Of a stretch of DNA of 12,175 bases, positions 5,516 through 12,175 are shown one piece after another. Every line of letters begins with the position of its first letter. Position 1 is the first letter of the stretch. The position numbers and the translations under genes were made by a program. The notes beneath the pieces were generated by a model. It was not told the origin of the DNA and did no database searches. It was given only the letters and a program-made list of their open reading frames with translations. The stretch is from Chloroflexota bacterium (lineage in GTDB: Bacteria > Chloroflexota > Anaerolineae > Anaerolineales > UBA4823), in the NCBI GenBank assembly GCA_030613705.1, contig JAUWLJ010000024.1:1-12175 (forward strand), in the 5' to 3' direction.

Positions 5516-8053
5516 TCACTCTTCTGATGGTGAATCTGGAAGAAATTGACGGTACCAATCGCCGATAATTGTTTGAGAGGGCTTGCCGTGGATAGAGCTG
5601 GACTTATCGTGCAGTTCTACCGGGGGATAGAAACCTCTGGAAACAAATCCATCAATCCAATCCCGGTCGTTAATCGCGTGCAATAATGCTTGATAGGCGG
5701 ATAATTGTTCCTTTAAATTCAGGATAACAGTAGGGTTGTCTGGATATGGAGGCTCAAGGAATTTTGGATTGTAGCAAGAATTCCCATCATTATTTTCCAC
5801 AACGGCTATGCAGTCTAGAAGGCTACCATCTGCTGCCGGGTAAGCAACAGCGACTGTGATGGGCATCTCCAGACTGATATCTAAAAGGAAAACTTCACTA
5901 TCCAGGTAGTGCCCAGCAGCAATGTGTAATTCCTGAGGTTTGGCATGCGGATTTTCAGCCAGAGGAAGGGACCAGAGTAAATAAACCTGATCCAGATCTT
6001 CGATGAATGGTGGTGAGTTGATGCCATCCTTTGAGGAAGGTAAAGCCCAGAATAGTGTACCGGTATACCGTTCTCTAATTTCTGAGATTATTTCGCGCCA
6101 ACGTTTTTCTGTATCTGAGGGAACTCCTGAAGGGGAACCATCCGGAAGCTTGCCGCCTGGTAATGCTGGTGACACCCATTCTCCGCCTAGTACCAAGCCG
6201 CTGGCCCCTTCTTGCTGGGCTTTGTCTGCGAAAGTGAGAATGAAGTTGCGATAGCGTTCGAACCAAACCTGCCACCAGGAGAAGTCGCGCGGTGAGTTAG
6301 ACCACCAATCTTGCATATCGGTTGGGAAATTTGGAGTGGGATAATAAGCGACATTCAATCCAAAAGCCTGAGCTTTTTCGGTTGAATAGCTCAAGTCAGA
6401 CCAGGATTGATCTTTTCCGGTGACCGACTCAAGAACCGGTGGATTTTGTCGGGTGAAAGTCCATGTCGGGGATAAAAAAACCCAATTTGCCTGCAGGTTG
6501 TCGATCTCTTTATAAGTGATAGGTAATCGTGGTGTGAAGGATGGGTGGTAATAAGGCATCAGCTCAACACCAGCGATGAAATTTTTAGGGCGTGATTTTA
6601 CTTCTGGGGTCTCCTGCATCTCGAACGGTACTCCTGGCTGCATCCAGTACCAAGATTCAACCACATCATTAACAGTCTGAGGGCCACCAGAAATTTCAAG
6701 TAAGCGACCAGGAGGATTGGCTCCTGGAGTGAGCGAATCATCTGCCCTACCGCATTGATCGTTGCGGCAATAACGGTAGGCGAAATCCTCCTGCTTCGTG
6801 ATCGGGCTGTACAGCATGTATACCCAATGGTCTTCTTCTAGCTTCCACATGGGGATAGGCTCCGTCCAACCAAATGGATTGAATTGTATGGAGACATTGT
6901 CAAAATCCGGGGTTGTGGGAGGAACAGAGAGATCAAATATTACAGGTCCGGCATTAGTCGAGCTGCCCCAATTGTCGATCCGATCCTCGATGACACTGTT
7001 TTGGTCTGGAACGGTCAATGTACGTAGACGGAAATCCCCATTTGGGGTGTACTCTGAATTCCAAAATCCATCGCCCAGGGTGTATTTGTATTCGATAAAA
7101 GCACCTGCGGGGAGTTCAATTTCTAATGCATAACGCCCATCTGGGAGGGGAGCCAGGGTGGGCATACGCGAAGCGAGTGTATTCATACCACCAGATAAAT
7201 CTGCGAAAGTATTTCCCAATTGCACCAGATTTCCCGCTAAACGGATTGGGACGGCTGGCAGTGTTCCATCTGGTACAGTGGCCGTGAAGATTAGCTTAAC
7301 AAGCAGAGAAGGAGTTAACTGGATGTCAGCTGGTGTTGTTGACTGTGCTGCAACGACTGCTCCTTGCTGATAAGGTCGATAGGTACCATCAAAGGCATAA
7401 AAAACCAAATTATGGATTCCAGGGGGTAAGCCTTCTAAGAGGTAATCACCAGTGGAGGCTGTTACAGTTTGGGCGCCTCCAGCAGCCACCAGCAAATTTG
7501 GGATGGGAGTGCCATCATCTGCGTTGGTCACTCTTCCCATAATACGACCTGTGGAACCAGAGTAGGAGCCGTCGCTCCAGGTGCTGACCACATCATGAAC
7601 GATACCAGGTCCATCAACCCGATAAAGTCGATAGCGTACCGGTCGCTGATCAGTGGTGTGTTCTTCGGCAGTGAATGTATCCTGACGCGCGTAGCGGTAT
7701 TTGATATTTGCGCCAACTGGAAATGGGAGGGTAATTGAATAGGTAGTATCGTCGATCTTTTGCATTTCCTTGCGGGTGATGTTCAACCCTAAGCCAGTCA
7801 CTTCATCCAGTATGCTTAGCAGGATTGGTTGACCTGGGGGAGTGTCCTTGGGAACTTCAACCTGGAAAGTGACTATCGCCAGGGGATCAATTTCAATGAG
7901 ATCTTGAGTTGCCACCAATTGGGAGGATCTAAAAGAAACCAGGGGGGGTTCTGTTGAAGTGCAAGCCGGGATGAAAACCCCCATAATCAAGATTAAGATT
8001 GGAAGAATTTTGTATGCATGGATTTGTCGAGGATCAACTGATGATCTGGTCAT
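5516..8053 (-). CDS. Large modular lipoprotein: CBM20-like beta modules plus GH113-like TIM barrel
   Basis: An 845-residue protein from ATG 8053. A basic N-terminus and hydrophobic core (ILPILILIMGVFI) end in IPAC, with C31 as the probable lipidated cysteine, so it is exported and membrane anchored. Beta modules at about 55-160, 252-364 and 370-471 each end with a related element (VHDVVSTW, IEDRIDNW, VNDVVESW) and carry an aromatic strand (IKYRY, IEYKY, FAYRY), as in CBM20 starch-binding folds. A carboxypeptidase-regulatory-like module (GRVTNADDGTPIPNLLV to TGDYLLEGLPPG) sits at about 169-248. Residues about 490-845 resemble a GH113-type barrel: GVELMPYY at the first strand, LVLGGEW with E625 as a possible acid/base, and a closing GKPSQTIIGDWY. 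The second catalytic Glu appears replaced (VAVAYPAADG). Apart from C31, all four cysteines lie in two close pairs (429/434, 748/760), fitting disulfides. Its start overlaps the upstream stop (ATGA). Substrate unknown. Confidence 0.82.
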   Translation of the reverse strand: MTRSSVDPRQIHAYKILPILILIMGVFIPACTSTEPPLVSFRSSQLVATQDLIEIDPLAIVTFQVEVPKDTPPGQPILLSILDEVTGLGLNITRKEMQKIDDTTYSITLPFPVGANIKYRYARQDTFTAEEHTTDQRPVRYRLYRVDGPGIVHDVVSTWSDGSYSGSTGRIMGRVTNADDGTPIPNLLVAAGGAQTVTASTGDYLLEGLPPGIHNLVFYAFDGTYRPYQQGAVVAAQSTTPADIQLTPSLLVKLIFTATVPDGTLPAVPIRLAGNLVQLGNTFADLSGGMNTLASRMPTLAPLPDGRYALEIELPAGAFIEYKYTLGDGFWNSEYTPNGDFRLRTLTVPDQNSVIEDRIDNWGSSTNAGPVIFDLSVPPTTPDFDNVSIQFNPFGWTEPIPMWKLEEDHWVYMLYSPITKQEDFAYRYCRNDQCGRADDSLTPGANPPGRLLEISGGPQTVNDVVESWYWMQPGVPFEMQETPEVKSRPKNFIAGVELMPYYHPSFTPRLPITYKEIDNLQANWVFLSPTWTFTRQNPPVLESVTGKDQSWSDLSYSTEKAQAFGLNVAYYPTPNFPTDMQDWWSNSPRDFSWWQVWFERYRNFILTFADKAQQEGASGLVLGGEWVSPALPGGKLPDGSPSGVPSDTEKRWREIISEIRERYTGTLFWALPSSKDGINSPPFIEDLDQVYLLWSLPLAENPHAKPQELHIAAGHYLDSEVFLLDISLEMPITVAVAYPAADGSLLDCIAVVENNDGNSCYNPKFLEPPYPDNPTVILNLKEQLSAYQALLHAINDRDWIDGFVSRGFYPPVELHDKSSSIHGKPSQTIIGDWYRQFLPDSPSEE

Positions 8054-8820
8054 ATTTGGATACCCCAATCGACACATTGTAATAGGAGTTCTAAGTTCGG
8101 AATGTCAGATATCGGTACCTGCTGTTCGGAATTGTCGCGCAATTCTACCACCAGAAAACCAGATTCAACCCTCAGCCTGGATACCGATTCCCAAGGGATA
8201 CTCTTCTTTGCTATATGGAGATGTTCCCTAGTAAGTGTGAGACGACCAAATTGGGCTGCACTTCCAGAGCGGAAAGTAGACTTCAAGGTTGGCCATATCA
8301 GTGGATAGGTTTTTGATTTTACGATCTCAACCAAGCGTGGAATATTCTGAAACCTATTCGTCAATTCGATCGATTTGCCGGTGTACAGGTAAATTACTCC
8401 TGAAGGTACTGTTCGAATATCCTTACCAAAGAATGTAATCCTCGTTGCTGATGATGCAATTCCAGACAACTCGGACCAATAATACGCATGACGACGTAAG
8501 AAGAAACTGCGATTATGAATACCATTTTCAAATATCTCCAACCGCTGTGACGAAATTAATAACCGGTTAAGAATGTACGCTGCCAAGATTACCAGTAAGA
8601 TTGCGGAAAACATGAACCAGGAGCGAACGCGGATTAAAGCTAATGCCGGACCATGCTGTTGGTATGCATCACCTGCAAGGAGCATGCCATATATAAAACT
8701 AGATAATGTAAGCAAACAACCTGGGATGATAATCAACACCCAGGTGCGAAGTTCGATCGAGGGACCACGAAATGTAGCGATTCGGCGACCGAAATTTACC
8801 TGGTTCACTTGGGGACTCAT
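8050..8820 (-). CDS. Two-span membrane protein with cytosolic PH-like region (DUF6585-like)
   Basis: A 256-residue protein from ATG 8820 (GTG at 8826 would add two residues). It has two hydrophobic spans, about 25-49 and 65-89, then a beta-rich soluble part to the end. In it, LEIFENGIHNRS (about 94-105) followed by YYWSELSGI (113-121) is the pattern of bacterial PH-like proteins, in which a 'fENGI ... W.eI' pair marks the first strands. A second similar block, TLTREHLHIAKKSIPWESVSRLRVESG (195-221), suggests two tandem beta modules. DUF6585 is the best family guess, without certainty; no enzymatic motif is seen. The stop overlaps the lipoprotein's start (ATGA), pointing to coupled translation and perhaps joint function at the membrane. 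The ribosome binding site is poor. The 58 bases before the start hold only a weak -10-like TAGAAT (8850-8845). Confidence 0.68.
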   Translation of the reverse strand: MSPQVNQVNFGRRIATFRGPSIELRTWVLIIIPGCLLTLSSFIYGMLLAGDAYQQHGPALALIRVRSWFMFSAILLVILAAYILNRLLISSQRLEIFENGIHNRSFFLRRHAYYWSELSGIASSATRITFFGKDIRTVPSGVIYLYTGKSIELTNRFQNIPRLVEIVKSKTYPLIWPTLKSTFRSGSAAQFGRLTLTREHLHIAKKSIPWESVSRLRVESGFLVVELRDNSEQQVPISDIPNLELLLQCVDWGIQI

Positions 8821-8878
8821 AATCACGCCATTTGAAGAAATGCGATTCTATGAGGGGCTACTGAAATTATCGAAGAAT

Positions 8879-9346
8879 TCAATTTGTTATTAATTCAAAG
8901 TGAACAATATCTAGAATTGAACCCTGTCTTTCAGATGAATGTTTGAATATGGCTTTGGCTGGCATCCCAATTTCTACAGGATGCGAACCGGAAGATACCA
9001 AGCGGTGAATCAGACCGCCATCACCTAACTTGATGAAGGCAATAGTCTCAGGTTCTTCACGTCGAGAACCGTCATAATTAACATACAGGTGTGTAAAGGT
9101 AACGATCTCACCAACTGTACCAACGTCCACCCATTCATCGAGCTTGTTCATACACCTTTCACAAAAGGCAGCAGCAGGCACATAAGTTCGCTCGCAATTC
9201 TTACAGTGCGAACCCAGAATTTGTTGGTCATCCTTGATGGCTCTGAAAAAACGCTCGCCGGCGATGCCAAAGGTGTACCGGTTGGTGACCTGCATTACAT
9301 CACGCCAGGCAGACGGTGCAATTGGGTCCCGCTTCAATAATGTCAT
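8879..9346 (-). CDS. DUF35 Zn-ribbon/OB-fold protein, second copy
   Basis: A 155-residue protein. It has an N-terminal helix region with FGIAGERFFRAIKDDQQILGS, then a zinc ribbon with C48, C51, C62 and C65 (CKNC ... CERC). An OB-fold follows, with GTVGEIVTFTHLYV (76-89), EEPETIAFIKLGDGG (97-111) and a C-terminal strand ending in DIVHFEL. This is the standard rubredoxin-like plus OB layout of DUF35 (YneT/ChsH2-C-terminal type) proteins. They bind thiolase-fold partners and help hold or channel the acyl-CoA. ATG 9346 is preferred over GTG 9355 because AGGAG (9359-9355) stands eight bases from the ATG and overlaps the GTG. It is the last gene of the cassette; the gap to the upstream DUF35 stop is five bases. 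It shares about the same plan with its neighbour but is clearly diverged, so it is not a recent duplicate. Confidence 0.9.
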   Translation of the reverse strand: MTLLKRDPIAPSAWRDVMQVTNRYTFGIAGERFFRAIKDDQQILGSHCKNCERTYVPAAAFCERCMNKLDEWVDVGTVGEIVTFTHLYVNYDGSRREEPETIAFIKLGDGGLIHRLVSSGSHPVEIGMPAKAIFKHSSERQGSILDIVHFELITN

Positions 9347-9351
9347 ATTAA

Positions 9352-9864
9352 TCACTCCTGGATTGGTTTGAAATGGAGAATATCAGTGATGGCACCTTCC
9401 CTTTTCGCCGCCGGTTTCCAAACCGCTTTTACACGCATGCCGATCGAGATTTGCTGTGGTTCAACTTCACCCAGTTTATGCATGATACCGTGGAGGGGGG
9501 ATGCACCATCAATCTCTATCACCGCTGGTGTCTCTGGTTCTTTGATGCGTTGCACATCCCAAGTTACGTAACACAGGGAAAATGTGTTTACCGTACCAGT
9601 ATCTTGAAGAGGGACAAAACGATCCATGGGGCGGAAGCACCACTCACAAACATTACGTGGAGGCACAACAGTCCTGCGGCAATGGGTGCAATGAGATCCA
9701 AGAATTACACCTTCTTTTAATCCAGACAAATAACGACCAATCGCTATCCCAGTATCCCAAGAGAAATCTCCAGGCATCTGATCGTGTATGGAGAGCACGT
9801 TTCCATCGCGAATATCTTTTTCGCTCAAGGATGTACCTGGGTAACTTGTAATCTTATCAGACAT
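9352..9864 (-). CDS. DUF35 Zn-ribbon/OB-fold protein, first copy
   Basis: A 170-residue protein. It begins with a ~30-residue extension not present in its neighbour, followed by WDTGIAIGRYLSGLKEGVILG (the helix that precedes the ribbon in DUF35 proteins). The zinc ribbon has C59, C62, C73 and C76 (CTHC ... CEWC). The OB-fold has DTGTVNTFSLCYVTWD (88-103), KEPETPAVIEIDGA (108-121) and a closing TDILHFKP. No catalytic residues are expected; such proteins form complexes with thiolase-like enzymes, as BbsA with BbsB and ChsH2 with Ltp2. GAGGAGGT gives an excellent ribosome binding site overlapping the stop of the thiolase-like gene, whose end is 10 bases away. That arrangement suggests strong, coupled translation and stoichiometric subunits. 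Confidence 0.92.
   Translation of the reverse strand: MSDKITSYPGTSLSEKDIRDGNVLSIHDQMPGDFSWDTGIAIGRYLSGLKEGVILGSHCTHCRRTVVPPRNVCEWCFRPMDRFVPLQDTGTVNTFSLCYVTWDVQRIKEPETPAVIEIDGASPLHGIMHKLGEVEPQQISIGMRVKAVWKPAAKREGAITDILHFKPIQE
9355..9359 (-). promoter_or_regulatory. Ribosome binding site deciding the DUF35 start at 9346
   Basis: AGGAG on the minus strand, eight bases before ATG 9346. It abuts the stop codon of the upstream gene (9354-9352) and overlaps the alternative GTG start at 9355, which it therefore rules out. Confidence 0.75.
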
Positions 9865-9868
9865 AATA

Positions 9869-9876
9869 ACCTCCTC
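9869..9876 (-). promoter_or_regulatory. Strong ribosome binding site of the first DUF35 gene
   Basis: GAGGAGGT, nearly fully complementary to the 16S rRNA tail, lies four bases before ATG 9864 and overlaps the stop codon (9877-9875) of the preceding thiolase-like gene. It is the best such site in the window. Confidence 0.8.
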
Positions 9877-11041
9877 AACGACCCATAATCACAACCGTAC
9901 CGACCTGCATCAAGTCACCCCAAGCTTGAGCAAGACCTCGTTTTGGCTGACCCGGGACCTGCCGGGCACCTGCTTCGCCGCGCAGCTGCCAATAAAGCTC
10001 CGCAACTTTCATTAACCCCGCGGCTGCGATTGGATTTCCAACTCCCAACAAGCCGCCAGAAGGACACACGGGCATGTCGCCATCTCGCTGAGTTACGCCA
10101 TCAGCAACTAATTGAGCAGCCTGACCTCGATCGGCAAGCAATAACCCTTCCAGGTGGTGGAGCTCCTTATAATCGAATGGATCGTATGGTTCAACGATGT
10201 TGATCTGTTTGCGAGGTTCTTTGATGCCAGCCATATCATATGCCATTCGAGCTGCGTACTCGACATAACGTGGATAAGCAAGATCACGATTGGTCCAGTA
10301 AGCAGTATCCAGATTCCAACCCACACCTTCAATCCAGACTGGTTTATCTGTGATTCGTTTAGCAACATGCTCTGCAGCAAGTATGAGGGCTACAGCGCCA
10401 TCGGAAACTGGACTGACATCCAAGCGGTTAACTGGCCAGGCCAAGACCTCGGAATTGAGCACATCTTCAACAGTGATATTTGGATCACCGAGCATGGCAC
10501 TTGGATGATCCGCAGCATTGCGCTTGTTTTTTACTGCAACCCGGGCGATATCCTCTTTGGATATGCCATAAGTCTGCATGTAGCGATTCATTTCGAGAGC
10601 GAATATCCACAGTAAATTGGGTTTCAAAGGGCGCTCGGTCGTATGATCAAAAATAGTCAGAAATGCTCCCTGGGCGTGCGGATAATAACTCGACATTTTT
10701 TCTTCGGCGATAACCAGCACAACATCAAATAAACCGGATGCAACGTGGTACCAGCCCTGGATGGGAACGAATACACCAGTTCCACCTCCGACATAGGAGC
10801 GCATGTAGGGTTTCCTCCAGGCACCTGCACCATCGCTCAGGTATTCCCCGTTCATATGTACACCATCAAATGAATCGGGTGCAGTTCCCAGGCAGACTCC
10901 TTCAATATCGTCCATAGTGAGTTCGCAGGATTCAAGAGCCATGCTCGTTGCTTGCCAGGAGAGTTCTTTACCCGTCTCTAACGCCCGGCGGACGAATTTG
11001 GTCATTCCAGCGCCAACAACAGCGACTTTTCGCATAGACAT
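9875..11041 (-). CDS. Thiolase-like protein (SCP2-thiolase type) lacking the catalytic residues
   Basis: A 388-residue protein spanning the whole thiolase fold. It opens with KVAVVGAGMTKF and has ASGLFDVVLVIAEEKMS, EMNRYMQTYG and VKNKRNAADHPSA in the N-terminal half and loop. The C-terminal half has EPYDPFDYKELHHLEGL (284-300) and PSGGLLGVGNPIAAAG (327-342). At the C.SG..A nucleophile site the sequence is GGTG (86-89), so glycine stands for the cysteine. The GHP histidine is Asn336, and the final cysteine motif reads WGDLMQVGT with no Cys. The only cysteines are C39, C50 and C326. A normal Claisen condensation or thiolysis is therefore unlikely. An Ltp2-like retro-aldolase using tyrosines, with the DUF35 proteins downstream as partners, is a reasonable guess. 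AGGAG (11057-11053) overlaps the upstream stop and stands 11 bases before ATG 11041. Confidence 0.9.
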   Translation of the reverse strand: MSMRKVAVVGAGMTKFVRRALETGKELSWQATSMALESCELTMDDIEGVCLGTAPDSFDGVHMNGEYLSDGAGAWRKPYMRSYVGGGTGVFVPIQGWYHVASGLFDVVLVIAEEKMSSYYPHAQGAFLTIFDHTTERPLKPNLLWIFALEMNRYMQTYGISKEDIARVAVKNKRNAADHPSAMLGDPNITVEDVLNSEVLAWPVNRLDVSPVSDGAVALILAAEHVAKRITDKPVWIEGVGWNLDTAYWTNRDLAYPRYVEYAARMAYDMAGIKEPRKQINIVEPYDPFDYKELHHLEGLLLADRGQAAQLVADGVTQRDGDMPVCPSGGLLGVGNPIAAAGLMKVAELYWQLRGEAGARQVPGQPKRGLAQAWGDLMQVGTVVIMGR

Positions 11042-11056
11042 AATATGTTTCTCTCC

Positions 11057-12175
11057 TCAATTGCCTAAGATGGCAACCGCTCCGCTGGCGGAAGGTACAC
11101 CCCGCCAGGATTGGGCTAAACCAATGTTGACTTCATCCAACTGCCGGGGACCAGCGGTGCCCCGCAGCTGTAATACGACCTCTAGAGCCCGGGCTAAACC
11201 GTTGGCATCGAGAAGGTTGCCCATCCCAAGACAGCCGCCAGATACATTGACTGGAAAGGCGCCGTCTCTATGGGTAATACCTTCTTCAGTAACCTGCCCA
11301 GCTTCTCCTGGTCTAAATATTCCTAGAGCTTCTAAAGATTGCAGCTCCTTGTAAGCGTAAAGGTCATCCACTTCGGCGAAATCGATCGCTTGATAGGGGT
11401 GATGGATACCAGCTTGGCGATATGCAAACCGGGCAGCATCTTTGGTGTAATTAGCACTAGACCAATCACGATTTTCAAGAGCTGGGGAATCGTTGCTCCA
11501 ACCAATTCCCAGGATCCATATTGGAGACTCAGATAATGTCAAAGCTTTTTCTTTGTTTGCGATCACCAAAACAATAGCTCCATCAGCGTGCTCTGCGGTC
11601 TCGCGCATCCCAAGCGGCCAAGACAACTGTGGTCCAGAGAGTACTTCATCAATGGAGAGCTCAGCACCATATGGAGCGGAGGGATTATCAAGCGCATTGC
11701 GGCGGTTTTTTACCACGACCTGCGCACATTGCTCAGGTGTTGTACCGGTGTCATAGAGAAAACGATTCATCTCCATGCCTGCAACGAAGTGGGTATTTAA
11801 ACGTAATGGACGGTTAAGCACCGGATCTTGAGCATAAGCGGTGATCCCAGCAAGGCTAAGGATGTTGGAAGCTTTGCTGTGCCCTTCAAGAGCCACAATC
11901 GAGAATTGACCCGTCTTGATCAGCATGTAGGCGGTAGCCAGTCCATGGAGGCCGTCTCCAGCGATTGTGTGCATCGGTTTTAGGGCAGCTCCCAGCTGGT
12001 CTGGAGTGTATTCATCAAATATGCTAGTACCCTCATGGAAGTCCTCAGCTACAGTGATGAAGCTCTCGACATCCCGGCGCGGATCGACGCCTGCATCGCT
12101 GTAGGCTCGCCGGGCAGCTTCATACATCAATTCCTTATATGAAAATTCAGGGGTGATCGGGCGAAATCCTGACCA
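11057..12175 (-). CDS. Second thiolase-like protein lacking the catalytic residues (N-terminus outside window)
   Basis: The frame is open to the right edge, and thiolase-like residues continue upstream of the internal ATG at 12127 (Phe-Arg-Pro-Ile-Thr-Pro-Glu-Phe-Ser-Tyr-Lys-Glu-Leu). The true start is therefore outside, probably about 20 residues away; 372 residues are visible. It is a distant paralogue of the neighbouring protein. Matching blocks are GMEMNRFLYDTG, VVKNRRNALDNPSA, DDLYAYKELQSLEALGI and VNVSGGCLGMGNLLDANG. The nucleophile region reads HTIAGDGLHGLATA, with no cysteine, and the GHP motif is GNL. The last thiolase cysteine is also missing. It retains the Asn of the VN.SGG element that the neighbour has lost. 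The two probably form a heteromeric complex with the DUF35 proteins. The stop lies 15 bases before the next start. The acyl-CoA substrate cannot be named from sequence. Confidence 0.9.
   Translation of the reverse strand, partial: WSGFRPITPEFSYKELMYEAARRAYSDAGVDPRRDVESFITVAEDFHEGTSIFDEYTPDQLGAALKPMHTIAGDGLHGLATAYMLIKTGQFSIVALEGHSKASNILSLAGITAYAQDPVLNRPLRLNTHFVAGMEMNRFLYDTGTTPEQCAQVVVKNRRNALDNPSAPYGAELSIDEVLSGPQLSWPLGMRETAEHADGAIVLVIANKEKALTLSESPIWILGIGWSNDSPALENRDWSSANYTKDAARFAYRQAGIHHPYQAIDFAEVDDLYAYKELQSLEALGIFRPGEAGQVTEEGITHRDGAFPVNVSGGCLGMGNLLDANGLARALEVVLQLRGTAGPRQLDEVNIGLAQSWRGVPSASGAVAILGN

Noticed and set aside
8054..8077. ATG at 8077 as start of the lipoprotein
   Set aside because: No ribosome binding site precedes it and it would overlap the upstream gene by 28 bases. 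ATG 8053 gives a compact signal peptide and a coupled ATGA overlap.
9347..9355. GTG at 9355 as start of the second DUF35 gene
   Set aside because: The AGGAG site overlaps this GTG, whereas it is eight bases from ATG 9346.
10154..10615. Plus-strand open frame of 153 codons inside thiolase-like gene 1
   Set aside because: It is antisense to a gene with clear motifs. Its composition and lack of ribosome binding site mark it as a shadow.
10917..11354. Plus-strand open frame of 145 codons across the junction of the two thiolase-like genes
   Set aside because: Antisense to both well-supported genes, low in recognisable structure, without a ribosome binding site.
12128..12175. TTG 12130 or ATG 12127 as the true start of thiolase-like gene 2
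   Set aside because: Thiolase-like residues continue in frame to the window edge, so the start lies outside.
1..12175. Defence system, prophage, CRISPR or mobile element
   Set aside because: No transposase, integrase, phage gene, direct repeat array or terminal inverted repeat is visible. Composition looks even across the window.

Overview
The window looks like a chromosomal stretch from an anaerobic bacterium. A Chloroflexota (Anaerolineae-like) origin is my best guess. It rests on a tungsten-type aldehyde:ferredoxin oxidoreductase, thiolase-like genes paired with DUF35 Zn-ribbon genes, a modular surface lipoprotein and moderate GC. No rRNA or single-copy marker is present to prove it. I see no tRNA, rRNA, insertion sequence, CRISPR array, phage gene or origin. 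Genes are tightly packed and the longest gene-free gap is about 120 bases.

Left part (1-4506): the 3' end of a nucleoside phosphorylase/MTA-SAH nucleosidase gene (+) overlaps by 11 bases the end of a convergent GNAT acetyltransferase gene (-). Next comes a plus-strand pair, aldehyde:ferredoxin oxidoreductase followed 48 bases later by a fused NAD(P)HX epimerase/dehydratase (metabolite repair). A strong bidirectional terminator at 4508-4534 closes this pair.

Middle (4556-8826, all minus): a small envelope pair, a two-membrane-span protein with a recognisable promoter followed by a YtxH-type protein. Upstream of it on the same strand are a two-span membrane protein with a probable PH-like soluble part and, joined to it by an ATGA overlap, a large lipoprotein. 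The lipoprotein carries three CBM20-like beta modules, one carboxypeptidase-regulatory-like module and a C-terminal GH113-like TIM barrel that appears to lack one catalytic acid.

Right part (8879-12175, all minus, running off the right edge): a four-gene cassette of two different thiolase-like proteins followed by two different DUF35 Zn-ribbon/OB-fold proteins. Spacings are 5-15 bases and each junction whose start is visible has a good ribosome binding site. Both thiolase-like proteins have lost the nucleophilic cysteine and the histidine of the GHP motif. They are therefore unlikely to be classical thiolases; a CoA-dependent aldolase of the Ltp2/ChsH2 kind, or another acyl-CoA binding role, is more likely. 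This cassette is the most interesting part of the window.
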